DNA of 64,000 nt, from positions 176,681 through 240,680 of the forward strand of contig QKWP01000002.1 in assembly GCA_003550325.1 (NCBI GenBank), in the 5' to 3' direction. The notes below the pieces were generated by a model that was given only the letters and a program-made list of their open reading frames with translations, ran no database searches and had not been told where the DNA came from. Origin of the DNA: Gigaspora rosea. Taxonomy: Eukaryota; Glomeromycota; Glomeromycetes; Diversisporales; Gigasporaceae. A program made the translations under genes and the position numbers. Of the stretch, positions 23,900 to 34,639 are shown in pieces (positions within the stretch are counted from its first letter, which is position 1; the number at the start of each line of letters is the position of its first letter).

Positions 23900-24433
23900 A
23901 ACTTTTTTTCAAAGATTATATTTTATAAGAAGTGGATCATATATATGAAAAAGGAAATAATCTTTTTTGATTAATTTTGTCTTCTTTAATTATGCTATTA
24001 GTAAGTCCATATTGTATAATAGTCTTGATTTTACATTTTTTATAATTTTAATAATAAACTTTACTAATTGCTTTGGTACTTTAATTCTTATTAAAACTTT
24101 CATATACTTTCCATTAATAATAAGTTAAAAACTATCTTAATATCTTGTAACAGAATTTATATTTTTTTTTCTTCTTTGCATTCTCTAAAAAATTACTCAA
24201 GATATAAATTGGAGTACTTGCTTCTTTCTCTGGTAGCTTTACAAAGTTTATATTCTTTTAGTATATAATGGTTTACTAGAACCTAATTTAGATACTTTTG
24301 TATAATCCTTATTACTAATTTATAAAATGTTTTTAATAATATTATTGGTTTTGTACTTGCAAGAGTATAGTCCTATTTTTTTATTTTTAAAATTGGAAAG
24401 ACCTATTCTATTTTTATTTTATTAGTATTATAT

Positions 24434-24779
24434 TATAGTCAGATCTTTACAAATGCAGTCTTTATAAATACAATACCTCTCTAAATGCATGTTTTTTTCT
24501 TGTCTGTAAAATATTATTAGTGCTAAATGCATGTTCTATACTCTGTAAATACACATTCTTTTAAATAACTTTTTATATTATACTAATCTTTCTAAATGCA
24601 CATAGCCAATTAAATTTTAGTATTTAAGATAGGTTATACAGTTTTTAGTAGAAGTTATATGAATTTGATGATCTAATTTTTAAAGTTGCAATTTATTTGG
24701 CTTTCTCTAAATGCAAACCTTTATAAATGCACATTGTAGGCTTGTCTCTACAAGTTGCATTTATGGAGGTTTGACTGTA
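24434..24779. mobile_element. pogo-type MITE, TA target duplication
   Basis: Body 24436-24777 with right end (reverse complement) CAGTCAAACCTCCATAAATG and left end TAGTCAGATCTTTACAAATG, flanked by TA. CAGTNNNACCTC is the typical pogo/Tigger end. The interior repeats the motif TAAATGCA many times. It lies within the decayed LINE. Confidence 0.8.
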
Positions 24780-24866
24780 CTCTTTATTATTTTATATATT
24801 AGTTCTATAAACTTTTTTGTTGCTATAGCTTCTGCTTTCTGTATCATAATATAGCTAATATCTAAT

Positions 24867-25393
24867 AGGAGGCATCCATAAATAACATTATACAAGAGGG
24901 GTCAGATGAAAAATAATGGTTTTCTCAATAAATAGGGGGGTCAAAAAAATATAACGTAATTTTTTTAGAAAAAATTGGTTAAAAACTGATCCAGTAGTCC
25001 AGATTTAATAATTTGGTACCACTTGATTCATCTCAGTGAGAGGAGTCAAATGGTACTAATTTTATTTCATTTGGATCACTGGATCAAAAGTTATTGGCCA
25101 AATACTATTGGTCATATCTTTTCTTATAAAATTACTATATAACCAATAGTTTTTTGTGAATATCTTTTGATCCAATAATCCAAATGACATGATTTTGGTA
25201 TCATTGAATTCATCTCACTAAGATGAATCGAATGGTATCTAAATCATCCAAATAGAATCACTATTTCACAATATATTCAAGATTTTGTAAAATTTTATAT
25301 ATAAACATATAGATTTTGAAAAATTTTTTTATATAGTAGGGGGGGGTCAAGCGCTACTATGAGGGGTACATAATATTATTTATGAATGCCCCT
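24867..25393. mobile_element. MITE with GGGGCATTCATAAATAA termini
   Basis: Left AGGAGGCATCCATAAATAA, right (reverse complement) AGGGGCATTCATAAATAA, both followed by an ATTATR and a GGGTC-containing segment. TA or ATA flanks both sides. The interior holds an inverted pair around GATTCATCTCAGTGAGA / CATCTCACTAAGATGAATC (25018-25231). No coding capacity. Confidence 0.75.
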
Positions 25394-26366
25394 ATACTTT
25401 TAAAGCTATGTTCTGTCTTGCTATTTTTATATATTCAAGCTATTTCTCTATCTGTACTAGCTATAAGACCTCTAAGTACTAGCTAATATTAATCTAACTT
25501 TTTGGTTGATACTCTTTTTGTCAGCTATTTAATAATCTTTCAAACTAATATTGCCTTTTTCTAAAAAGCTTGCTAAAATACATGTCTATCTTTTCTTTAA
25601 ATTGTACTAAATCAGTTATTAGTTCTCTATTTTTATACTGTTAATTCCTTTTTTTTAGAACTTTGTTAATTATACTCTTTTGCCAAAACCTTTTCAAAAT
25701 ACTATTTAATATTATTTTTTCTTTTCTACCTATTATACTATATTTTTCTCTATATTGTTTTTTATTCTTGTTTTTTTTTTTATTTTATTTTAATTTTAGT
25801 TTCTAAAACTTTTACCCAACTTTTGATTTCTTTATCCCTTTTTTCAAATTTGTGCTTCTAAGTTCTGGAATTGCAAAATTGTGTTTTGAGCTTATATTCT
25901 GTATTTGTGCATTAAAAAGAAGTACATCAAGTGGATTTATTTCTGTGTAGCTCCTTTTCTAATAAGCCTTCCAATTTGTCTCGGATTTTTAATGTCTAAA
26001 TATAAGATCTTTTAATATGCTTTTTTGCTCTTCCAAACTGCACTTAACAAATTTCAAAAAATACTTATTTAGACTACTCTAAAAATTGGTTTTTTTATCT
26101 GCTCCCACTCTGATTGACTTCTTTCTCTAAACTGTCTAGGTCTGTTTGTTTTTCAGCTTTCTTTTCATTCCTTATTTTTAATTTACCTTGTGTTAGTAGT
26201 CTGTCTAGCATATTACTATACTTCTTCCAATCTTCTTCTGTGGCCGCATTATAGAGAAAGAATTTTCTTTTTGGAATATTAATTTTCTTTTTAGAATTGT
26301 GCCAAAATCTAAGTATTCTATATGTATTAACGCTTTGCCAAATTATGTTATCTTGGAAAGTATTAA

Positions 26367-26456
26367 CTAAAATCAATATTTAAAATTTTATTAAAAAAAA
26401 TTTAAAATTTTAAAATTAATGCATGCAAATTTGTCTGTGTTACAAATTAAGAGATA
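26367..26456. mobile_element. End fragment of a MITE also present at 43010-43658
   Basis: Shares AAAATCAATATTTAAAATT, GCAAATTTG, CTGTGTTACAA and a terminal AGRGATAA with the right end of the element at 43010-43658. Only this end was found, abutting the decayed LINE. Confidence 0.6.
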
Positions 26457-26756
26457 ACTTTAAATTTAAATATTTTCTTAGTATTTTCAGAATATAATTT
26501 ATTAATAAAATTTTATAAATTTTCATGAACTTAGAATTTAGCTTATTTATTTTGATTAAAAAATATCAATTACCAGATTAATTTAATAGATTAATAAGCG
26601 CTTTAAATTTTGTGAACCTAAATTTTATATCATTAATTAATACCTAATTAATGAACAAGGATTCTTTTATTGTAACTAGAATATTTCAATTAATAAATAT
26701 TATCCATCAAATAACAAGATTAAATGAATTAAATACTTACTAAGGGTGTTCTCAAG
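26457..26756. other. AT-rich stretch, no gene seen
   Basis: No open frame, repeat or motif of note. Confidence 0.5.
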
Positions 26757-26890
26757 CTAATGATGCCTGACGAAATGACGAAACCTGACGAAACCATAAG
26801 TTTCGTCATTGACGAAACTTGACGAAACTTATGGTTTCGTCATTTCGTCAAGGCAAAATTAGTTTCGCCAGGCATCTATATCTCAAGCAC
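26757..26890. mobile_element. Fold-back element built from TGACGAAAC repeats
   Basis: Nearly palindromic. The arms GATGCCTGACGAAATGACG and (reverse complement of the right arm) GATGCCTGGCGAAAC surround an inner perfect hairpin around GACGAAACCATAAGTTTCGTC. The unit TGACGAAAC occurs at least five times on one strand or the other. The outer ends are GTGTTCTCAAG and GTGCTTGAGA. Confidence 0.7.
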
Positions 26891-27129
26891 TTCAATCAGT
26901 GGATCAAATGCAAAAATTTAATTAATCGGAAATAAACTAACCAATTGAGTTACCATTTCGTTGATAAATCTGGAGGAGCAGACCATTTTTTTTTTATAGA
27001 GTTGTACTGATTGGCTAAAATTTAGAACCTACATTTCGCTCAATTCTTTTAAGAAGTCATTCTCGATTAACTGCATTAACCACTCTATTAATCGTGATGA
27101 TTTGAACAATATATCGATCACATTGAGAA

Positions 27130-27640
27130 AGCTGCCTCAAATTAAATTACCTACCAAACTAATCGAATGAACGAATAAATTACCTATCAAATTAACATGA
27201 TTGAAATTACCTATCAAATTAACACGATTGAAATTACCTATCAAATTAACACGATTGAAATTACCTACCAACTTAATACGAACGAAATTACCTACCATAT
27301 TAACACGAACAAAATTACCTACCATATTAACATGATTGAAGCTACCTACTAAATTAACACGATTGAAATGAATTAAGTATTACCTACCAAATTAACATGA
27401 ACGAAATTACCTACCAAACACGATTGAAGCTACCTACCAAATTAACACGATTGAGGTCACATACCAAATTAATACGATTGAAGCTACCTACCAAATTAGC
27501 ACGATTGAAATGAATTACCAAATTGACACGATTGAAATGAATTAAGTATTACCTACCAAATTAACACGATTGAAATGAATTAAGTATTACCTACCAAATT
27601 AACACGATTGAAATGAATTAAGTATTACCTGCCAAATTAA
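27130..27640. repeat. Minisatellite array 1, AAATTAACACGATTGAA units
   Basis: Irregular tandem array. The core is CAAATTAACACGATTGAA with variable joins TTACCTAC or ATGAATTAAGTATTACCT, giving units of about 27 to 50 bp. The array flips orientation at about 27640-27675. The short minus-strand frame across it is a by-product of the repeat. Confidence 0.85.
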
Positions 27641-27674
27641 TATCATTTAATTCATTTCAATCGTGTTAATTGAT

Positions 27675-28404
27675 GAGTAATATTTACTGTACCGTATTTA
27701 TCCGCAATGTGCACCCGGGGTATTCCCATGTTCATTTTAGTACCCAGGGTACTCGTATAGAGGGATATACCGAATAAATAAGAAGATGTTTATTATACTG
27801 TAATACACCTAGGATGTATGATCATACCTAAGTATATACCCGGTATGAAGCAAAAGTTGGACTTAAAAATCTTTGCAAGATACAGCGCGCGGGCAGGGTT
27901 GGCAATCCATTGAAACAATTACAAACCAATGGAGCCAATGGAACCAATGGAACCAAGAGCAATGGAGCCAATGGAATTAGATATTAGTTATTAACAAATA
28001 CTATATTATAAGCTTGTTGGCCTCCATTGGCTCCATTCGCAAATTATTCTCAATGGAGCAATGGAGTGATGCCAATGGAGTTGATCTCCATTCACCCCAA
28101 TGGATAAATGTGCCAACCCTGCGCGCGGAGTACATATGGCGGATAAATATTGTAAGTCATTTCAATCATGTCACCAAATTAACACCGCCATATGTACCCC
28201 CGTACGCTGTACCCACAAAGCTTTGAAGTCCAATTTTTGATTCATACCCGGGTACTTAAGTATGATAATGTACCTAGGTGTATTATAATAAAACATATTC
28301 TTATTCATTCGGTATACCCCTCTATACGAGTACTCAGGTACTAAAACGAACATGGGGCATACCCCCGTGTACACATGGAGGATAAATACGGTAAATATTA
28401 CTCT
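27675..28404. mobile_element. Long fold-back element, ~230-bp arms, inside the minisatellite
   Basis: Left arm 27675-28142 (interrupted by the hAT MITE at 27894-28121) and right arm 28185-28404 are inverted copies: GAGTAATATTTAC, CCGTATTTATCC, ACTCGTATAGAGG, GTATACC(G)AAT, GGACTT and GTACATATGGCGG. The loop 28143-28184 itself contains a minisatellite-like ATTTCAATCATGTCACC. The arms end in the same minisatellite units that continue outside. Confidence 0.75.
27886..28129. mobile_element. hAT MITE (CAGGGTTGGCA ends) nested in the fold-back arm
   Basis: Body 27894-28121, 228 bp. The ends CAGGGTTGGCAATCCATTG and (reverse complement) CAGGGTTGGCACATTTATCC are canonical hAT. The 8-bp flanks are CGCGCGGG (27886-27893) and CGCGCGGA (28122-28129). 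The interior is a run of CCAATGGA-type repeats in both orientations. The 28014-28226 frame crossing it is spurious. Confidence 0.85.
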
Positions 28405-28700
28405 CAAATTAACACGATTGAAATGAATTAAATATTACTCATCAAATTAACACGATTGAAATTAATTAAATATTACTCATCAAATTAACACGATTGAAAT
28501 GAATTAAATATTACTCACCAAAATTAACACGATTGAAATTAATTAAATATTACTCATCAAATTAACACGATTGAAATGAATTAAATATTACTCATCAAAA
28601 TTAACACGATTGAAATGAATTAAATATTACTCATCAAATTAAAACGATTGAAATGAATTAAATATTACCCATTACCCATTAAATTAGCACGATTGAAATG
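28405..28700. repeat. Minisatellite array 2, ~38-bp units
   Basis: About seven head-to-tail copies of CAAATTAACACGATTGAAAT followed by GAATTAAATATTACTCAT. More regular than array 1 and in the same orientation, so recently amplified or homogenised. Confidence 0.9.
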
Positions 28701-29969
28701 AATTAATGGGCAATATAAAACTTTGTTGGCCTGAACAGCTTATATTAATAACAAACATTCGCCTGTATATTGTTACAACTTATGGAGTAAATGTCTGAAT
28801 AGAGTAATTGACATGATTTTGTGTTTGATTCCAGTCACATGATTGAACAATTAGCTAATCCTGTAATCAAACTAAAGAAATCAACCCGGCAAGATTTCAT
28901 TTACTGGTAACTTACAGAAGTTTGAAAATTAATGTGACATGTGGCAGAATTTTTGGCAAAAAAATTATCGTTATCAATGATCACCACAAAATTCATTACG
29001 CGTCCCGCTAATTTTCAAAACAGTTGTATGATTCGTTAATAGCTTCGAACATTACACATTAGCAGCACCTGTTTCCCTAGTAGTTCCAATGTAAATCTAA
29101 ATAGTTTATTCTAAAATATTTAATTAATATTGACAATTTGCTGCCTGCTTAAAATATTTTACTAGTTTTTTTCAACTTTAACTTTACTCAATTTTTCAAG
29201 TTCATCTTCGAATAAAAAGTTTACAATATAAGCCGTAAGCATAACTTTAGAGTGCTGACATTTATTACGTAATTTTTATCATATTTGATCTAATGTGGGG
29301 TGCTCTTATAGAATAGATATTACGTAAATATATGTCAAAGTCCTTAAGCTGTCTATTCCTAAATAAATAAATCTGCCATCACTTTATGCAGTATATTAAT
29401 ATATTTGAATTACACTTTAATTAGGTTAAAGTAAAAATCTAAATCTGATAAGGAAGAAAAAAAATTATTTTGATCACCTATATTTAAATTCTTTATTTTT
29501 ACAAATTGTTACCGAAAACAAGAATAATTCCAAATTCCCTATTGAATATTAATTTCTATATAGTACAGTATCTAGTTTTAAGATTCTAAATTAACCAGAC
29601 CGTTATGAGATATTTTCGCTCAAAATTCGAAAACACAGATAATATTAAAACTTAATTACAAATAGACTAATGATTCTTAGCCAATCAAATTTTATTGGGC
29701 TGGAGCGGAGTGGAACGGAGTGAAAGACCTTATAGAAATTTTTGCGATGTCCGGCTCCCGCCCCTGTAATACGTAATATAAAATTACGCAATCCCCTGCA
29801 AAACTTTTAATCATTAACCCGATCATTGAATAGAAATATTAAAAGTAAAACTGACTAATAAACCGATTAATAACTGAGAATAGTTCGATATGTATTTTTT
29901 TTACATTGAAATTTATAACAAAATACAAAACACAAGAATTTATATGCCTGAATACAGAATTTTTCTTAA
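28701..29969. other. AT-rich stretch with a small inverted repeat
   Basis: No gene. At 29255-29336 there is an inverted pair TGACATTTATTACGTAAT / ATTACGTAAATATATGTCA, a possible tiny MITE. 29690-29750 is locally GC-richer (gggctggagcggagtggaac) without further signals. Confidence 0.45.
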
Positions 29970-30112
29970 AGTTTGGACAATTTCTCAACAACTGTCTAAT
30001 AGAATTTGATGAAATTTTGTTAAATCAATTCTACAAATTAATAAAATTCATTTAAAAAATTTTCATCGAATTCTATCGATTAGTTAGTTGGAAATTTCAT
30101 CAAAGTTTGGAA
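29970..30112. repeat. Inverted repeat, possible MITE
   Basis: Left AAAGTTTGGACAATTTC...ATAGAATTTGATGAAATTTT and right AAAATTTTCATCGAATTCTAT...GAAATTTCATCAAAGTTT form imperfect arms of ~55 bp with a short spacer. No duplication identified. Confidence 0.5.
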
Positions 30113-30139
30113 AAAATTCCATGACCTGAACAAGCTTCG

Positions 30140-30388
30140 ATGACACATGAAGTTATCGAAATACATAATGAATTAACAAAAAGGCAAGATCAGCGCAAAC
30201 GGCAAAATTCTATTAGTGAAAAACACAGTATTATACTGATTTTTTATTTAATTTTACTTTTTTTAGAAAATCAAAATATTTTGTCTCTACTTTTCGCCTG
30301 CAAACTTTCTGACAATGATCATAATCTTCCAAAAACGTTTCTCGATACAGTTATAAATTGCAAGGCAGAATATTATAACAAACCGTAA
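30140..30388 (+). CDS. Unrecognised short frame (82 codons)
   Basis: ATG-initiated open frame with a hydrophilic start (MTHEVIEIHNELTKRQDQRK) and a central hydrophobic stretch (IILIFYLILLFL, residues ~31-42). No family recognised, and no intron or neighbour context supports expression. It may be chance or an exon remnant. Confidence 0.15.
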   Translation: MTHEVIEIHNELTKRQDQRKRQNSISEKHSIILIFYLILLFLENQNILSLLFACKLSDNDHNLPKTFLDTVINCKAEYYNKP

Positions 30389-30702
30389 TAGACATTGGCG
30401 ACAAGAAATATGCTATAGGTCTTACTTACATTTGTTGCTATATCAAGATTCCGTGCTCTGGCCGCTTCAATAATACTTTTCTTATAGCAAGTTACAAAAA
30501 TTGGAAAATGCACGTTAGAGATTAGCTGAACAGATTTGTGACGTCATGAATTAACTATTTGTATTTCATTGTGACTTTATGAATTATTATGTTCGTTGCA
30601 TATTAATGTAAATTTATAAAATAAGTTACTTACATTAATGAATTGATTTTTATTATATTATATAATATGTAATATATATTTCGATGTATTAGATAAGTAT
30701 AT

Positions 30703-30830
30703 GTTATTGTCCACGAAATGGGCAATAACCAAGAATCAATCTCAGTTCAGATGATCGCATAAGGCCACTGGCTGCTTCGCAGCCAGTGTGCCATTCTGAT
30801 CATCTGATGTCCATTTCGCGGATAATAACT
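30703..30830. mobile_element. MITE with GTTATTRTCCRCGAAATGG ends
   Basis: Left GTTATTGTCCACGAAATGG, right (reverse complement) GTTATTATCCGCGAAATGG. The centre is a perfect hairpin CTGGCTGC-TTC-GCAGCCAG; the arms share GATGATC-type motifs. 128 bp. Confidence 0.75.
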
Positions 30831-31203
30831 GATTTATTCCCAGGTTCTTATTATTCTTCTATACTATTTCTTCAAAGTTAAGTTGCTATTTCATCAAGTT
30901 TAGCTTACTACAAACCACAAACCATCTTTCGTTTTTTTTCTCTTTCTTTTCTCTCCCTCTATTTTTTTTTTAGTCAGCGACTTTTACTCTTTGTAATTAA
31001 TAATTTAAAAAGTTCATATATCATTAAAAAGTAAAATAAATGATAATCAAAAAGAATTATGAAAATTCCGGTGTACCGGTAACATTGAAAATTATGCCAC
31101 AGCATAATCACATGATACACGTGACCAAAAGTAATTCCGAAGATCTACAGCATTAAATCACAGAAAGATCTAGAAACGTCACATGATCTACGGGCATCAA
31201 TGT

Positions 31204-31652
31204 CCGTTGTTATGCATTTTTTTAGTTAGTATTATTTTTACCGTATATTTCTTATTTTGGTATAGTTGTGGCGTGGTTGGGTGATTAGATCTCCAAACGG
31301 GAGATCAAGTCTCCAATCGGGAGATTGAATCTCCAAACGGGAGATCGAGTCTCCAAACGACAGATTAAATCTCCCAATCGAAGAACTAAAGCCACATACG
31401 AATTAGAAGTATATAAAGGTTTAGTTTCTGATAAGAGACAAGAGTCGAGTAGTTAGAGAGAAGTAGCTAACGATTGTATATAGTTTTAGTATTATTGTGA
31501 TATTCCGATGTATTGATTTATTTTAATAAAGATAAACCTTATAACCCGAAACTATGTGTGTTAGTTTATTGTTTTAAACCATCTACTTTTGTTCACGATC
31601 AAACTAAACCGGCACAATTTCATCAAGCTCTCCCAACCGATCGTAACACCGT
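31204..31652. mobile_element. Solo LTR with 4-bp target duplication, inside the left LTR
   Basis: Body 31208-31648 (441 bp) begins TGTTATGC and ends CGTAACA, with CCGT on both sides (31204-31207, 31649-31652). The right LTR of the host element lacks it. It has a TATA-like region and polyadenylation-like AATAAA context near 31525. It contains an internal array of about five ~20-bp units (AGTCTCCAAACGGGAGATC type) at 31287-31373. No internal region, so a recombined solo copy or a terminal-repeat-only element; family not assigned. Confidence 0.75.
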
Positions 31653-32027
31653 CTAATTTATTGATCTGCACGCCCCTGATTAATTAAATTAAATACTCCA
31701 CATAATATATCTTTAAATGCAGTGTCCTATATGCATGCCAATAGGCCTAGTGAATGGTTTATTAGATATACAGTATTAAATTTAGCGATTAATTAATTGA
31801 TAGCATTAAAGTCACAAATACTAATAGAGTAGCGGAAGAATACTTTCCCCGAATTATGTATATAAGGCCTTCATTTTCGCTTTCATTTTAACTCAGACTT
31901 TGATAGTTTCTCTTGGAATATATAGATAGATTCGAACTTTCCAATCTATAAATAAAAGATTGTATTAGATTAGTTTATTATCTTAATAAAATATAACTGT
32001 GTTTTTATACACATTAAATTAAACACT

Positions 32028-32763
32028 TATCTTGCAACTCTTTTTTTAAAACTTTAAAGGCCGGGTACTATGGCCGGGATTTTATTATGAGTTATTAGGA
32101 CATAATATTTATTACATAAATGAGGATACAACTAGCCACACGTGCACTTTTGGTGCCTAATTTAAGTAGTCCGCCCGAAGGTTCTACACTAGCTGCCATA
32201 CCTACAACCCAACTACGGGAATTGCCTATTTAAACCCTCTGGTTCACGCTCTTCCTATTACTACCTGTTGCACTGCACAAACACAGATATTAAGGGGCCC
32301 CAACTCTTTTTGATAAATCATCAGCCTAAGGGCTACTTTACCCTCGCACCAATTGCCTACCGTTGTCTTCTGTGTCCCATTCCACTTCGGATACGGATTT
32401 AGCAACAAAGCCGCTTGCCCTTATTAGGTTCATTCTGATCCCGACCACCCACCTTCTTTTGGTAGTGTTGTTGTAGATCTTTACTATTACTTCCTAATTC
32501 AGGACTTGCCAAACGGGTTTCCATTCCTCTGGTTCCCTGGATTTTACGATGTAACAATAACACCATTGCGCCGTAGCTCCCATTCAAGATGGTGGAACCA
32601 AGGTAACAGGTTTTTGCAACCCAACCAATCTGAGCCACATGGTTACTAAACACAGGCCTATTGTTCAAAGCATCAACAGTGGGATTCGAACTGTCAACCT
32701 GCCGCTTGGGGGTGACACCTTGACCACTTCTCTAAGGCGCCACACCCTATCTTGCAACTCTTT
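32028..32763 (-). mobile_element. Long tRNA-derived SINE (copy 2) with 16-bp target duplication
   Basis: Body 32044-32747 between identical TATCTTGCAACTCTTT copies (32028-32043, 32748-32763). On the minus strand it begins GGGTGTGGCGCCTTAGAG; anticodon-like loop ACCCCCA, B-box-like CAGTTCGAATCCCA (near 32677-32690). The T-run at the left edge is the tail. Head and 3' segment match copy 1 (8037-9065). The empty site is preserved in the right LTR (near 43930). The minus-strand frame at 32399-32668 is not supported as a gene. Confidence 0.9.
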
Positions 32764-33379
32764 GTGTCTTCATATATGTTTAGTTGTGCCTCTTTTAAAC
32801 AAAGCCTAATAAATCCTTTTGTTTAAGTCATATAAATACGCACAATAACTAATCAAATAACCATAGATATAATTTATAGAGCACAAGCCGAGCTCGTCCC
32901 TTAAATTAATAAAAAGGTTAATTTCAGATGTGACATTTTGGTGGTGACTGTGAGATACAACTCAACCTAAAATAGTAATTATTGTATGAGTTACAACTTA
33001 CAAAGACAAACAGATCAAATTGACCATCACTTATTACACAAAAACACGAGATTTTTGTAACTTTTGTTATCTATTACCTGCAGAAACATCCCACGCGTTT
33101 AGGCAGTTTTTATCTTGGTTTTCTACTATTTGTTCTGTTCATTCATATACAGGAAAGACATATCAACATTTTGTAGAACTCGAAACTGAATATCATCAGG
33201 CCCAATCAATACAGTGTCGTAATATAGTAGCTAGATTAATATTTAGTATTAAATTTCAACACTCTCTAGAAAAACTTCTAGACTTAGCAAAGTTTATTAC
33301 TCTTATAGCAGCACATACCCAGTGTTTTAGGATAGCACCAGCCACTTATATCTCTAATCTACAATTATCAACTTATAAA

Positions 33380-34095
33380 ATGGCCTCCAATGATGATATT
33401 TTAAATTACCTGAAAGACCATGGCAAAGACTCTATTATCCTCAGAGTAGATCCGTTTTCTGGTGAAGGTTCCCAAGATCCCCTCGCATGGTTAGAAAAAT
33501 TTGACAAAGACACTGCCATGAATAACTGGAATTATAAAAGAAAGATAAACGTTCTCCCCACCTTTTTATAAGATAACGTGGATGAATAGCAAACTGCGTT
33601 TTTCAAGAAAAATACTATTACTAACTATGATCAAGCTGATTAGGAAAATTTAGTTAAGGATTTTAAGAAATGCTTTTGTACAATTTGTTGGCAGAATCAA
33701 GGGCTAAGGGAGTTGGACAATTTAAAACAACAAATCAGTGAGCCTGTTGATACCTATTATAGCAAATTCAATAGGTTGATTAAACGGTTGCAACCAGAAA
33801 TGAAGTTAGCGGACGAACAAGTATTATACTATTTTAAAAAAGGGCTATGCCCAGAGGTTTTACCTGGTCTTCTCTTGTATAATCCAACTGACTTAAAAAA
33901 CATACTCAAATTCGCCCAAATCCATGAGCAAGGGATAGATTTTGCCAATGACGCTATACCAAATCGGACTACTGCACCTAAAAATTACGAAAAAGAAATC
34001 GAACAACTTACGAAACAAATGCAGCAAATGAGCATAAATTATGCTACTATTGCATCTGCATTAGTAGCCCAAACAGAAAAAAATCCACCCTAAGC
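33380..34095 (+). pseudogene. gag region of the gypsy fossil
   Basis: Protein pieces resemble Ty3/gypsy capsid: an N-terminal segment with FSGEGSQDPLAWLEKF and a second with a capsid-type helical region (VDTYYSKFNRLIKRL) typical of the retrotransposon gag family. A Gln/Met-rich coil follows. Broken. It lies between the left LTR and the protease region. Confidence 0.75.
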
Positions 34096-34639
34096 GCCGA
34101 CTTCGAAACCTAGTAATAAACCAAATTATATCTATATACAAAATTTATTACAAGATATCAAAAAACTTAAAAAATCTTTAAAAATTCAAACAATAAAGGG
34201 AAAGAGCTGAATAAAAATATCAACTTAGTTATAGTAAAAAGCAGTGAAGAAGATGAGGTATATACTATGCGCTCACAATTATATACCACTGATCGAAAAG
34301 AAGCAAGAGAAAGACAAAAGCAAAGTGAGTCTTATAAAGAAGAAGCTTTGTGGAGAAAGGCTAAAATCCAAGAACAAGAAGAAGAAGTGCCTATGGAAGT
34401 GGAAGAAATAGTTACCCCAAACTGAAAAGAATTTTAAGAAGGCACCTTTCATCGATAGTTGATAAACTCCTGCTGTATGACATATCGGAAGACCTGCTAA
34501 ATATTAGAGCACAAGCCACTTATGATCAGTTGCTACAATATTTCAACCAGAGATGAAATTTGGCTAAAGCACTAAAGAGAAAGAAAGCTCTAGTACAGAG
34601 GCTAACCATGTAAAAGCAGATAATTCCTGAAAAACGTAT

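Larger units (their letters stand above)
22300..26366 (-). pseudogene. Strongly decayed LINE ORF2 (reverse transcriptase), minus strand
   Basis: Three anchors in the right order identify it. (1) 26095-26366 is an open linker segment (FQDNIIWQSVNTYRI, then AATEEDWKKY) of the kind between endonuclease and RT. (2) Near 24031-24085 the minus strand reads IKVPKQLVKFIIKIIKN, followed by a decayed motif B region ending IYDP near 23940; compare ERIKLL...YYDPLI in the intact-looking LINE. (3) 22811-22852 reads LVYTDNIIFIAS, a decayed YxDD motif C. Between anchors the frame holds many stops. Later insertions interrupt it: SINE 22918-23885, pogo MITE 24436-24777, MITE 24867-25393. Its 5' side is cut by a MITE fragment at 26367. 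Outer limits are uncertain. Confidence 0.65.
31072..32935 (+). repeat. Left LTR of the gypsy fossil, carrying a solo LTR and a SINE
   Basis: Matches the right LTR in three blocks (31081-31203, 31650-32027, 32748-32935), interrupted by the two insertions. It shares AATTATGCCACAGCATAATC, TAATATATCTTTAAATGCAG and GTTTAAGTC. At 31919-31940 it shows the uninterrupted site of the hAT insertion seen in the right LTR. The left edge is uncertain by about 10 bp. Confidence 0.85.

Noticed and set aside
28014-28226. 70-codon frame
   Set aside because: Crosses the hAT MITE boundary and fold-back arm.
27130-28700. Regularly spaced repeats resembling a CRISPR array
   Set aside because: Units are contiguous and vary by small indels; there are no unique spacers, no cas genes, and the context is eukaryotic. 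Minisatellite instead.
32399-32668. 89-codon minus-strand frame
   Set aside because: Falls wholly inside SINE copy 2.
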